From: Novosphingobium fluoreni
GTDB taxonomy: Bacteria > Pseudomonadota > Alphaproteobacteria > Sphingomonadales > Sphingomonadaceae
NCBI RefSeq assembly: GCF_014196615.1
Contig: NZ_JACIDY010000004.1
Span: 62,001-126,000, forward strand
Reading direction: 5' to 3'
DNA length: 64,000 nt
Shown: positions 55,281-63,388 of the stretch, one piece after another
Layout of the letters: every line of letters begins with the position of its first letter
Position numbering within the stretch: the first letter of the stretch is position 1
Position numbers and translations under genes: made by a program
The notes under the pieces: model-generated
What the model saw: the letters and a program-made list of their open reading frames with translations, nothing else
Databases searched by the model: none
Told to the model about the DNA's origin: nothing

Positions 55281-56243
55281 TCATTTCGCGTCAGGCAACG
55301 ACCAGAACGCGATGATCGCGCGCAATGTAGCAGTCAGTGCCAGCGGTTGATCGACCATGATATGGTGGTAGGCTTCCGGTATCTCGATGAAGATACTGTC
55401 AGAGCGCATATTCGCTCGCTGCAACGCAAAGTCAGCGCGCGTTGCGATCGGGGAGTGCTCCCCACGAATAAAGGCGAGCGGACATAACGATCGCCGCGCT
55501 TCATCCCAGGTGTTTTCGAATTCGATCTTATGAAAGAAATCCGGATCGAAGCACCACGTCCAGGCACCATGACGTTTGACTATGCCGCCTCGCGCGATCG
55601 CGTCCAGGATATAGAGTTCGCCGCTGGGTTGATCTGGCGATAGCCGAAAGCGGGTTATGGCATCCGCGATCGTTTCATATTCCCGGTGGCGATAGGGTGG
55701 TGGGTTGCCACCAATTTCCAGGCCGGGGAGAATGAACGAGTCGACAAAGACCGTGCCTGCAAATTTCTCTCCGTGATCTCCAGCGACGATGGAAGCGGCT
55801 TTGCCACCAAAACTGTGCGAGATGAGTACGGGTTTTACAGGTCCATCGAACATGCTCAACGCTTCGGCGACGCCCATGGCTTCACGTGCCATCTGCGTGG
55901 TCGAGTACTTATCCCGCCACTGCGAGCCACCCATACCCGCGAAAGACATGGCAATGACGTGATGATCTTTCGACAGCAACGGCGCGACGGGGTTCCACCA
56001 ACGGGCATGGGCCATGGACCCATGCAGCAGCAGAACCGGCGGTGCTTTGGGATCACCCCACGAAAGAGCCTCGATCTCGGCGCCATCCACAGCAATACGA
56101 TGCTCGTTGACGGGCAGTGCCATCGCCTCGTCGAACCATGCCGGGGCTTCTGGCTTTCGGCCCTTCAGGGGAGCGAGGGGGCGCGGCAATTTGCCCCATT
56201 TGTCGAGACCTACACGCTGAAGGCCGGTTTCTGCTTCGCTCAA
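55281..56243 (-). CDS. Alpha/beta hydrolase
   Basis: Serine hydrolase; possible roles are thioester, ester or C-C bond cleavage in the pathway. Oxyanion strand VLLLHGSMAHARWW, nucleophile elbow SHSFGG, acid likely in FIRGEHSP/TRAD region, and the histidine in YHHIMVDQP near the C-terminus. A 40-residue N-terminal extension (LQRVGLDKWGKLPRPLAP) precedes the fold. The start is TTG 56243, overlapping the dehydrogenase stop as TTGA, so it is translationally coupled; an internal ATG (residue 41, MALPVNEHRI) is the alternative. Length 320. Last gene of the SDR-DUF35-thiolase-dehydrogenase-dehydrogenase operon. Confidence 0.8.
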   Translation of the reverse strand: MSEAETGLQRVGLDKWGKLPRPLAPLKGRKPEAPAWFDEAMALPVNEHRIAVDGAEIEALSWGDPKAPPVLLLHGSMAHARWWNPVAPLLSKDHHVIAMSFAGMGGSQWRDKYSTTQMAREAMGVAEALSMFDGPVKPVLISHSFGGKAASIVAGDHGEKFAGTVFVDSFILPGLEIGGNPPPYRHREYETIADAITRFRLSPDQPSGELYILDAIARGGIVKRHGAWTWCFDPDFFHKIEFENTWDEARRSLCPLAFIRGEHSPIATRADFALQRANMRSDSIFIEIPEAYHHIMVDQPLALTATLRAIIAFWSLPDAK

Positions 56244-57340
56244 AGTGAAGCCAGCCGTCGTTCGTAAAAGGCAGCGTCGCCGTACAGTTTTTCGAGGACC
56301 ATCTGGTAGCGGTAATGATGGCTGACGTCGTATTCATCGGTGATGCCATAACCGCCGTGAAGCTGGATCGCCTGCCGTGCGACGATCTGATAGGCCTCGG
56401 AAATGTTGATCCTTGCCAGCGAGATCGCGCGGGCGCGTTCTTCGGCGGATGCGTCGATCGTCGAGAGGGCAAAGTACAGGATCGATCGTGCCTGATGGGT
56501 CGCGACGAACATATCGGCCATGATGTGCTGCAAAGCCTGGAACTTGCCGATCGGCTGGCCGAACTGCTGCCGTTCCTTGAGATAGCTGGAACACAGCGCC
56601 AGGTCTGCTTCCATCGAGCCAACCATCTGTGCCGCATAGGCGACACGGCCGTGATCCAAGGCCTTCGCCAGCAGATCGCGCGCCTTGTGGCCGCGGGCCA
56701 AAACTACGCCACCCTCTACGCCGTCAAAGCGGATGTCGGCCGCGCGGGTACCATCGTAGAGCGGGTAGGGCGACTGTTCCGTCCCCGCCGCATCAGCCGG
56801 TACGAGAACGAGCACCAGTTCATCGCCTTCATTGGCCGACACGATGAGGTGGGTGGCGGAAGGTGCATCGATCACGACCATCTTCTGCCCGTTGAGCACC
56901 TGCCCATTGCCGCCCCCGGTCAGCGATGTGCCGCGCGGTTCGGAATAGTCGTAGCGATCGCCGATCTCGTCATGCGCCAAGGCAATGCGTGCGCTGCCGC
57001 CGACAATCTCTTCGATGAGATCTGTTTGCACATCATCAGCGCCCGCGAGGATGATCGGCGCAACGACGGCGGTGCTGGTGAACGGTTGCGAGACGCAGCT
57101 GTATCCTAGCGCGGTGGCCAGTGCGGCGACATCCGCCATGCTGCCGCCCAGCCCGCCCAAATCTTCCGGTATCGCCAGGGCCAGCCATCCCAGTTCGGCG
57201 AATTTCTCCCAGGCATCGGTGTCAAGACCGTCCGGCGTCTCGCGCAGAGAGCGGCGATGTTCCAGCGTGAAGCGCTCTGACAGGTAGCGTTCAGCACTAT
57301 CGAGCAGCATGCGCTGCAGATCGGAAGGATTGAAGTCCAT
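56240..57340 (-). CDS. Acyl-CoA dehydrogenase family protein, small subunit of the second pair
   Basis: Acyl-CoA dehydrogenase superfamily. ELGWLALAIPEDLGG, QMVGSMEADLALCSSYLKERQ and LHGGYGITDEYDVSHHYRY are family segments; the beta domain (YSEPRGTSLTGGGNGQVLNG) is shortened and lost the usual SGT pattern, as in the beta chains of alpha2beta2 dehydrogenases. Length 366. It lies 24 bp after the large-subunit gene (57365) and its stop overlaps the hydrolase start. The equivalent pair at 28802-31041 has the order small-large, here large-small, so the two were not simply copied together. Confidence 0.88.
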   Translation of the reverse strand: MDFNPSDLQRMLLDSAERYLSERFTLEHRRSLRETPDGLDTDAWEKFAELGWLALAIPEDLGGLGGSMADVAALATALGYSCVSQPFTSTAVVAPIILAGADDVQTDLIEEIVGGSARIALAHDEIGDRYDYSEPRGTSLTGGGNGQVLNGQKMVVIDAPSATHLIVSANEGDELVLVLVPADAAGTEQSPYPLYDGTRAADIRFDGVEGGVVLARGHKARDLLAKALDHGRVAYAAQMVGSMEADLALCSSYLKERQQFGQPIGKFQALQHIMADMFVATHQARSILYFALSTIDASAEERARAISLARINISEAYQIVARQAIQLHGGYGITDEYDVSHHYRYQMVLEKLYGDAAFYERRLASL

Positions 57341-57364
57341 GTGTCGTTCCTGCTTTGCCTGTCG

Positions 57365-58564
57365 TTAAAGATCGAAGGCGAGCTTTGAGATAATGCCCTT
57401 TTGAATCTGCAGTGTGCCGCCATAAATCGTGGCGGCCCGCATCACGAGCGCGCGGGGCGTAGCGTTCTCTGTGTAGTCCGGCCACAGCGGTGCTTCGGTT
57501 CGATCCGCGACTTCGAAGGGGAATTTGCGCATCGCGCGCACCCCGATCATATCAACCTGAAATTCGTTGATCGTCTGCTGCAGGCGCGATCCGGCGATTT
57601 TCAGTGTCGAGGCAGCAGCGGTCGAGTTGTACTTGAACTCTTCGCGGCAGAGCTCTCGCATCACGGACCATTCCAACGCCATCACTTCCGCTTCCAGATG
57701 CATCAGGCGCGCGTGAATGACCGGGTCTTCGATCAGTGGCTTGCCATGGCGAGTCTCGGTGCGCGCAATTTCTTTCGCCCGCGCCATTTCGCGCTTGTTG
57801 AAGAAGATGAAGGAGCTTGTCGTCCGCTCATGATCGAGCAGATACTTGGCATAGGTCCACCCCATCCCTTCCTCGCCGATCAGGTTTTCGGCCGGCACCT
57901 CGACACTGTCCAGGAACACCTCGCACAGATCCGCTTCACCATTGAGTTGCGGGATGCGGCGAATGGTGACTCCGGGGGAGTCCAGCTTGATCATCAGGAA
58001 CGAGATTCCGGCCTGCGGCTTCACGTCGGGGTTGGTGCGAACCAGGAAGAAACCCCATTCCGCGGCGTAGGCCACGCTGGTCCAGATTTTCTGGCCGTTC
58101 ACGATATACTTATCGCCTTCGCGGCGCGCGGCGGTGCGCAGCCGGGCGAGGTCTGAGCCGTTGCCGGGCTCGGAGAAGCCTTGCGACAGATAGTAGTCAC
58201 CGCGGCGGAACGCAGGAAGAAAGCGATCCTTTTGTTCCTGTGATCCGAATTCGTAGATCACCGGGCCGCACATCATCGTCGCTCCCCAGCAACTGTCCGG
58301 AGCCCATGCGTTTGCGCATTCTTCGTTAAAGATGTGCAACTGCATCGGCGACCAGCCGGTGCCACCGTGTTCGACCGGCCAATGGGGAACGGACCACCCG
58401 CGCTTTTCTAGGATGCCCATCCATTTCAATGAGTCCTCAGCTTCAGACTGGTTGCCGCTAAAGGCCTTTTGGCGTGCTGCCATGTCCTTCGGCAGGTCGG
58501 CCCGGATTGCCTCGCGCACTTCCTTGCGAAAATCGTCTAGCGTGGGGTCTGGTGCTAAATCCAT
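57365..58564 (-). CDS. Acyl-CoA dehydrogenase family protein, large subunit of the second pair
   Basis: Full-length acyl-CoA dehydrogenase chain: PHWPVEHGGTGWSPMQ in the N-terminal domain, YYLSQGFSEPGNGSDLARLR in the FAD-binding domain, VNGQKIWTSVAYA, and YGGTLQIQKGI near the C-terminus. Length 399. It is transcribed 73 bp after the thiolase gene. With the small subunit it probably desaturates a substrate carrying a branched or polycyclic acyl chain, the kind handled by alpha2beta2 dehydrogenases in steroid degraders. Confidence 0.9.
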   Translation of the reverse strand: MDLAPDPTLDDFRKEVREAIRADLPKDMAARQKAFSGNQSEAEDSLKWMGILEKRGWSVPHWPVEHGGTGWSPMQLHIFNEECANAWAPDSCWGATMMCGPVIYEFGSQEQKDRFLPAFRRGDYYLSQGFSEPGNGSDLARLRTAARREGDKYIVNGQKIWTSVAYAAEWGFFLVRTNPDVKPQAGISFLMIKLDSPGVTIRRIPQLNGEADLCEVFLDSVEVPAENLIGEEGMGWTYAKYLLDHERTTSSFIFFNKREMARAKEIARTETRHGKPLIEDPVIHARLMHLEAEVMALEWSVMRELCREEFKYNSTAAASTLKIAGSRLQQTINEFQVDMIGVRAMRKFPFEVADRTEAPLWPDYTENATPRALVMRAATIYGGTLQIQKGIISKLAFDL

Positions 58565-58637
58565 GATCGTTATCCAATCCTCTTCGGCAAGCTGCGCACC
58601 GCCGATATCTCTGACATAAGTTAGAAAATCAGGGCCG

Positions 58638-59786
58638 TCATTCTACCCCAAGGACCGCCACGGCCTGGCTGGAGAGAACGCCCCCGTTGCCTTGGGCGAT
58701 CGCGGTGCGTGCGTTGCCGACCTGCCGCTGCCCGCATTCGCCGCGCAATTGGCGCACCGCCTCGACGATGGTGAAGAGCCCGTACATTCCAGGGTGGACG
58801 CAGGACAATCCGCCGCCGTTGGTGTTGACCGCCAGCTTCCCGCCTGGGGCGATCGCGCCATCGGCCACGAAGCGACCGCCTTCGCCCTTGGGGCAAAAGC
58901 CCAGGTCTTCCAGGAACAGGATCGGGTTGATCGTGAATGCATCGTATAGTTGGACGACGTCGATTTCCGCGGTGGTCAGTCCCGCTTGTGCCAATGCACG
59001 CGGCCCGCATTCGGCCAGGGCGGTTTCTGTCAGTTCCGGCATGGCCGCGATGTTCGCGTGCGTGGTCATGCTGGCAGCGCCCAGGACCGCGACGGGCGGG
59101 CGGGCCAGATCACGTGCCCGATCGGCGCGAGTCATGACGACCGCCGCCGCGCCATCGGTGACAAGGCAGCAATCCAGCTTCCCGAAGGGGTCGACGATCA
59201 TACGCGCGCCCATGTACTCTTCCATCGTCAGCGGCGTGCGGCTGTAGGCGTAGGGATTGAGCTGTGCCCAGGCGCGTGCGGCCAGTGCCACTTCGCCCAA
59301 CTGCTCCTTGGTGGTGCCATACAGGTGCATGTGTCGCTTCGCCGCGAGAGCATATCCCGTCATCGGCATGAGCGGGTTGTAGGCGGCTTCGTATACGAAC
59401 GGCTGCGATGTGCGGCTCAGCTTGCCGATAGATGACGCCTGGTTGCTGCCATAGGCGATCAACGCGCAATCGATCAGGCCGGCATCGAGCATCCAGGCCG
59501 CGCGCTCGACATAGCTTTCGAACACGTTGCCGCCTGTGCGGCTGTTGTCCGCCACCTTGGGCTGTATACCGCAGTACTGGGCGAAGTTCATGCCGCCGCC
59601 AAAGGTGTCGTTCGAAGTGGTCACGAATACGCCGTCCACGTCCGCAAAGCTCAGCCCTGCTTCCGCCAAGGCATTACGTGCGGCGATGGCGGCCATGTCG
59701 TACGGTTCATAGCCGGGGCAGCGGCCTTCGCCAAAAGTGGCTGCGCCGACGATTGCGGTGCTGGCGCGCGGAAAACGACCGTTCAT
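58638..59786 (-). CDS. Thiolase-fold protein, SCP2/Ltp2 type (retro-aldolase/thiolase)
   Basis: Thiolase superfamily. The N-terminal half is FADVDGVFVTTSN, VADNSRTGGNVFESYVERAA, where the usual catalytic Cys is absent, and the C-terminal half has FTINPILFLEDLGFCPKGEGG and NTNGGGLSCVHPGMYG. This pattern is shared with Ltp2-type proteins that act as aldol lyases together with a DUF35 partner in steroid side-chain removal, not with classical CoA thiolases. Length 382. Its ATG (59786) overlaps the stop of the DUF35 gene (59783) in an ATGA. This pairing is the strongest functional hint in the operon. Confidence 0.86.
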   Translation of the reverse strand: MNGRFPRASTAIVGAATFGEGRCPGYEPYDMAAIAARNALAEAGLSFADVDGVFVTTSNDTFGGGMNFAQYCGIQPKVADNSRTGGNVFESYVERAAWMLDAGLIDCALIAYGSNQASSIGKLSRTSQPFVYEAAYNPLMPMTGYALAAKRHMHLYGTTKEQLGEVALAARAWAQLNPYAYSRTPLTMEEYMGARMIVDPFGKLDCCLVTDGAAAVVMTRADRARDLARPPVAVLGAASMTTHANIAAMPELTETALAECGPRALAQAGLTTAEIDVVQLYDAFTINPILFLEDLGFCPKGEGGRFVADGAIAPGGKLAVNTNGGGLSCVHPGMYGLFTIVEAVRQLRGECGQRQVGNARTAIAQGNGGVLSSQAVAVLGVE

Positions 59787-60175
59787 CGCGCGTTCTCCCG
59801 CGCATCGAAGACTACAATATGGCCATCCTCATGCGGGATGATACGTGCCTGCACCTCAAGGCCGATCGGCACGGCATCTGCCGGCAGACCTTCCACCCGC
59901 GCCATCATGCGGGGGCCTTCTTCCAGATCAATCAGGGAGATGTTCATATCCGCTTCGGGGGGACGTTTGCGCACGCAGGTTGAGGCGTACACGGTGCCAC
60001 GGCCCGATGGCTCGAACCATTCGAGGTCCTCGCCCGTACCTGGAGCCACAGCGCGCGGAAAAAACACCGCGTTGCCCGTCTTCACGCCCCGCTGGATCAT
60101 GAACCGCCCCGCTGCAAGATGCGCTTGGTACTGAAGGTCCGGCCCGCCTGTTTCCGTCGTCGTTGTCATGGTCAA
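59783..60175 (-). CDS. DUF35 (OB-fold, acyl-CoA-associated) protein lacking the zinc ribbon
   Basis: DUF35 proteins act as partners of SCP2-type thiolases or aldolases; normally an N-terminal rubredoxin-like zinc ribbon with two CxxC pairs is followed by an OB fold. Here the segment that should hold the ribbon (FMIQRGVKTGNAVFFPRAVAPG) has no cysteine, and the only cysteine is in STCVRK. The OB part (SLIDLEEGPRMMARVEG, VQARIIPHEDGHIVVFD) is intact. Length 130. ATG 60175 starts it; the preceding SDR gene lies 121 bp upstream on the same strand. Confidence 0.82.
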   Translation of the reverse strand: MTMTTTTETGGPDLQYQAHLAAGRFMIQRGVKTGNAVFFPRAVAPGTGEDLEWFEPSGRGTVYASTCVRKRPPEADMNISLIDLEEGPRMMARVEGLPADAVPIGLEVQARIIPHEDGHIVVFDARENAR

Positions 60176-60296
60176 CCTGTGCAGAAGCTTTGTTCCCCTT
60201 AGTGGTGAATTACCCCGGCTTGTCGAGTCCGTGCCAAGCAGATCAGATGGACGATGGAACGGCGCGGTTCGCGCGTCTTGATCACGCCGTTAAGCT

Positions 60297-61061
60297 TCAG
60301 ATCTGACCGCCACCCGCGACGCGAATGTTCTCACCCGTCACCATCGCCGCGCCGTCCGAACACAGCCAAAGGACACTGGCTGCGATTTCTTCGGGCAGGA
60401 CGGAACGGCCAATCGGCTGCGTTTCACTGGCGAGCGCTTTTTCTTGGTCGGCAGTCATCAGCTTCGTGATCGCTTCCGTCCGCACCAGGCCCGGGGAAAC
60501 GGCATTTACGCGAATTTTATCCGCGGCATGGCGAACCGCGACGTGTGCCGTCATGTGAATGACGCCGGCCTTGGCCGCCGAATACGCTGCGTTCGCCGGT
60601 TCGGCATAGCGAACGCCGGCCATCGACGCAGTGTTCACGATCGCACCGCCACCAGTTTCGCGCATCATCCGCACTTCATGCTGCATGCACAGGAAAGGCG
60701 ACTTAAGGCACAGATCGATCGTGCGGTTCCAGTCCTCGATCGAAATATCAAGCAGCCCCTGGCCCCACGAAAAGCCTACATTGTTATGTGCGTAATCCAG
60801 ACGCGGAAAGCGGTGCTTGATCATGCCGAATAGGGCGTCGATCTGCGAAGGATCGGTCATGTCGGATTGGTGGAAGACGGCGGAGCCGCCCGCGTTCTCG
60901 ATCTCCTGCCGCACGGCTTCGCCGCGATCGGCATCGATATCCGCTAAAACCACGGTCGCACCGTTGGCAGCAAAGCCCAGCGCGGTCGCCCTGCCGATCC
61001 CGGAGGAGGCGCCTGTGATGAGAGCCACTTTCCCAGCAAAGTCATATGTCGTCTTGATCAT
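60297..61061 (-). CDS. SDR-family oxidoreductase
   Basis: NAD(P)-dependent dehydrogenase. TGASSGIGRATALGF (residues about 16-30), the NNVG motif, IVNTASMAG with YSAAK downstream as the active site, and VSPGLVRTE (the PG motif) are all present. Length 254. No clear ribosome site before ATG 61061. First gene of the operon that runs SDR, DUF35, thiolase, two dehydrogenases and hydrolase, so a hydroxy- to oxo-acyl oxidation step is plausible, which would serve the thiolase/aldolase step that follows. Confidence 0.87.
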   Translation of the reverse strand: MIKTTYDFAGKVALITGASSGIGRATALGFAANGATVVLADIDADRGEAVRQEIENAGGSAVFHQSDMTDPSQIDALFGMIKHRFPRLDYAHNNVGFSWGQGLLDISIEDWNRTIDLCLKSPFLCMQHEVRMMRETGGGAIVNTASMAGVRYAEPANAAYSAAKAGVIHMTAHVAVRHAADKIRVNAVSPGLVRTEAITKLMTADQEKALASETQPIGRSVLPEEIAASVLWLCSDGAAMVTGENIRVAGGGQI

Positions 61062-61514
61062 ACGCTATACACATGAGCGAGACCTTCGCGCTGTCAACAC
61101 CTGGCCGCCAGTATCGTCGCCACGATGGGTTTCGCGCGATTGTTCGATAGTTGAAGATGCAAGCGGTACGGCATGCCGACGCTTCTGAACCATCGGCCGA
61201 GGCCGTAGAGGAAGCAGGAGAAACGAAATTATTGGGGTGAAGCTATCTTCCTTTGTCCCTGCCGAATGGATCGTCAGCACCCCGCCTCGCTTCATCCTGT
61301 CCTCCCGGATCACCTGGGCCGAATGGAGACGGACGGTATGATAGGTGGCATTCTTGCGGAAATCGGAAACGCGGTCGCCGCCGCCAGATCATGAAGGATG
61401 GACGTCTCCCATAAAGCCGCTACTTGATGGCAAGGGGATCACAGGGCAAAATCGACGATCGGCACGTCGCCATTTGGTCTAAGGCGCGTCAGGATTTTTG
61501 TTAGGGGGCGATCG
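61062..61514. other. 450-bp gap between SDR and TetR genes (divergent promoters)
   Basis: Divergent promoter region. No gene identified; no symmetrical operator that I can point to with confidence. GGGGGC lies before the TetR start. Confidence 0.35.
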
Positions 61515-62183
61515 ATGAAAGACGTGATGGTAGCCGACCCGGCTATCGCAAAGGCCTCTTTATCGGCGCCGCCCGTCCGTCAACGAAGGGCACGGCGCTC
61601 CCGAGAAAATGTGGAAGGATGCATCCGCGAGGCTGCCCGTCGTCTCTTTGCGGACCGGGGCTATGCCGCCACAACAACTCGCGAAATCGCCGAGCAAGCC
61701 GACGTCAGCGAGACGCTGCTGTTCCGCTACTTCGGCGACAAGGCGCAGTTATTCGACGCCGTGATCATCGAGCCATTCAATCAGGTCATTCGCAAATTCA
61801 CGATGGCGCAAACTTCGTTTCATGGCCCAGACGCACCGGACCTCTATCGCCTCGTGTTCGATCTTCTCACGGAAAACCGCGATTTGCTCACTGCGATCGT
61901 GATTGGTCGTGCGCAAGGCGCCACGGCGGCCGATCATCACTCCCCCAGCTTCGAGCCGTTTTTTCAAGCCGGGCTTGCGAGCCTGAATGCGGAGTACGCT
62001 GCTGCCGGCATCACGCCGCCTTTCGACCTGGATATCGGGATAAGGCTGACGTTTGGAATGATGGGAAGTGCGGTCTTGATGCGGGACTGGCTGTTCCCAC
62101 CTGGCGATGGCGCCCGCGATCACATCCTCGCCGCTAGCGAGGAGATCGTCCGCCGTGCACTGCGGGTACCTCCCAAGACGTGA
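61515..62183 (+). CDS. TetR-family transcriptional regulator
   Basis: N-terminal HTH: ENVEGCIREAARRLFADRGYAA then REIAEQADVSETLLFRYFGDKAQLFDAV (residues about 35-85). The C-terminal domain is about 130 residues with TMAQTSFHGPDAPDLYRLVF. Length 222; ATG 61515 has AGGGGGC nine bases upstream. It is divergent from the SDR-DUF35-thiolase operon, which it may control, and convergent with the decarboxylase-SnoaL-OYE operon. A 6-bp stem hairpin (GCTTGA-N5-TCAAGC) at 62212 lies after its stop. Confidence 0.87.
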   Translation: MKDVMVADPAIAKASLSAPPVRQRRARRSRENVEGCIREAARRLFADRGYAATTTREIAEQADVSETLLFRYFGDKAQLFDAVIIEPFNQVIRKFTMAQTSFHGPDAPDLYRLVFDLLTENRDLLTAIVIGRAQGATAADHHSPSFEPFFQAGLASLNAEYAAAGITPPFDLDIGIRLTFGMMGSAVLMRDWLFPPGDGARDHILAASEEIVRRALRVPPKT

Positions 62184-62211
62184 TGGGATCGTAGCAGTGC
62201 GCCCGACATAG

Positions 62212-62228
62212 GCTTGACGAGATCAAGC
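62212..62228. terminator. Small hairpin between convergent genes
   Basis: GCTTGA-N5-TCAAGC at 62212-62228, between the TetR stop (62183) and the decarboxylase-like stop (62243). Weak. Confidence 0.35.
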
Positions 62229-62242
62229 AAATCCCGACTTAA

Positions 62243-62665
62243 TCACAGCATTCCGCGCTCTTCCGAGGTCCTTGTTTCGGTATCGATGCCCAGTTCGCGC
62301 AGCACTTCGACGATCGCTGTTGTTGCGGAAGCTACGGCGGGAAAACCTACATAGGGCAAAGTCTGGATCAAGGCCTCTTCGATATCGCGCGCGGTCAAGC
62401 CATTGCGGATGCCGATGCGGATATGGTTCTTCAGTTCGAGAATCTGGCGCTGGGCTATCAGCACGCCGATCACCACAAGGCTACGCTGCTTACGTTCCAG
62501 ACCGTCACGGCCCCAGACATCGGCAAAGGCGTAATGCGTGGCCATTTGCGCGATGGCGCTGCCAAAGCCGTTGGAAGCCATCGCATCGCGCATTTTTGCC
62601 GATGCACCTTCGCCCATCAATTCGTCGAAGACCTGCAGGCCGCGCTCGGTCCGGTCGTTCTTCAT
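62243..62665 (-). CDS. Carboxymuconolactone decarboxylase family protein
   Basis: Alpha-helical CMD-fold protein; members include gamma-carboxymuconolactone decarboxylase and AhpD-like proteins. LERKQRSLVVIGVLIAQRQILELKNHI and NGLTARDIEEALIQTLPYVGFPAVASA follow the PcaC-type pattern; the AhpD-type CxxC is absent. Length 140. ATG 62665 has AGGAG about 11 bases upstream; the frame extends upstream to 62938 without being credible there. It lies 29 bp after the SnoaL-like gene on the same strand. The actual reaction is unknown. Confidence 0.83.
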   Translation of the reverse strand: MKNDRTERGLQVFDELMGEGASAKMRDAMASNGFGSAIAQMATHYAFADVWGRDGLERKQRSLVVIGVLIAQRQILELKNHIRIGIRNGLTARDIEEALIQTLPYVGFPAVASATTAIVEVLRELGIDTETRTSEERGML

Positions 62666-62693
62666 ATCATTGCTCCTGAAGCAGTGAACCCTG

Positions 62694-63278
62694 TCATGCC
62701 TTGTCCCCTGAATGCCCGACCGGAAGACGCGTGATTTTCGCCACATCCTCCGCGCTCGATTTTTCCCAGAAGCCGGCCCAGGTCGGGAAATCCTGTGGCA
62801 GATGCGGCAAGCGATCCGACCATCGATCCCACAACTGGAAAGGCGCGCGCGGGCGGTCCAGCTCGTCCACCGAGTACCAATGCTTTTCGCTACGCCGTTC
62901 GAAATACCAGCGGCCATCGCGGCGCACATAACGATCAAAATAAATGATCGCCATGGTCACCCACTCGTCACCATCTTCATGCTCTGCCCGGCAATAGACC
63001 GTGCCGGTCGCAGTATCATCGTCGATGAAGTCTACCGTGTGTCCGCAGATGAAGTGGATCGAGCGGTAAAAGGTGCGGACGCTGGGATCGATGAAAGTGC
63101 GCAGGGCTTCCCGGCCTTTGCCGCGCCTGCCGCAATCGACATCCTCAACGAACAGCCCGATCCAGGTGTCAATATCGCGGGCATCGACTGCGCGCGCGTA
63201 ACGGGTGGGCAACTCCGCGATTTCCATACGCGATTCGATGCGCTCGATCCGCTTTTCCAGCGATGTTGCCTCGGCCAT
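62694..63278 (-). CDS. SnoaL-like protein (NTF2 fold)
   Basis: Cone-shaped NTF2 fold of the SnoaL_4 kind: IESRMEIAELPTRYARAVDARD, then WIGLFVEDVDCGRRGKGR and FYRSIHFICGHTVDFIDDDTA. The His/Asp pocket residues are in the segment HFICGH. Length 194, with GGAGAG before ATG 63278. Similar in fold to the protein at 31087, but not close. Together with the decarboxylase and the OYE-like gene upstream it forms a three-gene operon. Possible isomerase or dehydratase. Confidence 0.83.
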   Translation of the reverse strand: MAEATSLEKRIERIESRMEIAELPTRYARAVDARDIDTWIGLFVEDVDCGRRGKGREALRTFIDPSVRTFYRSIHFICGHTVDFIDDDTATGTVYCRAEHEDGDEWVTMAIIYFDRYVRRDGRWYFERRSEKHWYSVDELDRPRAPFQLWDRWSDRLPHLPQDFPTWAGFWEKSSAEDVAKITRLPVGHSGDKA

Positions 63279-63388
63279 TTGCTCTCCATCTTTCCGAATG
63301 CTTTTGTGGTCACTAGTTTCGCAGGCGAGCCATTGCCATCGGCCTTGCCGATGATCACAAGCGCGATACGAGCCAGAAAACCAAGCGC

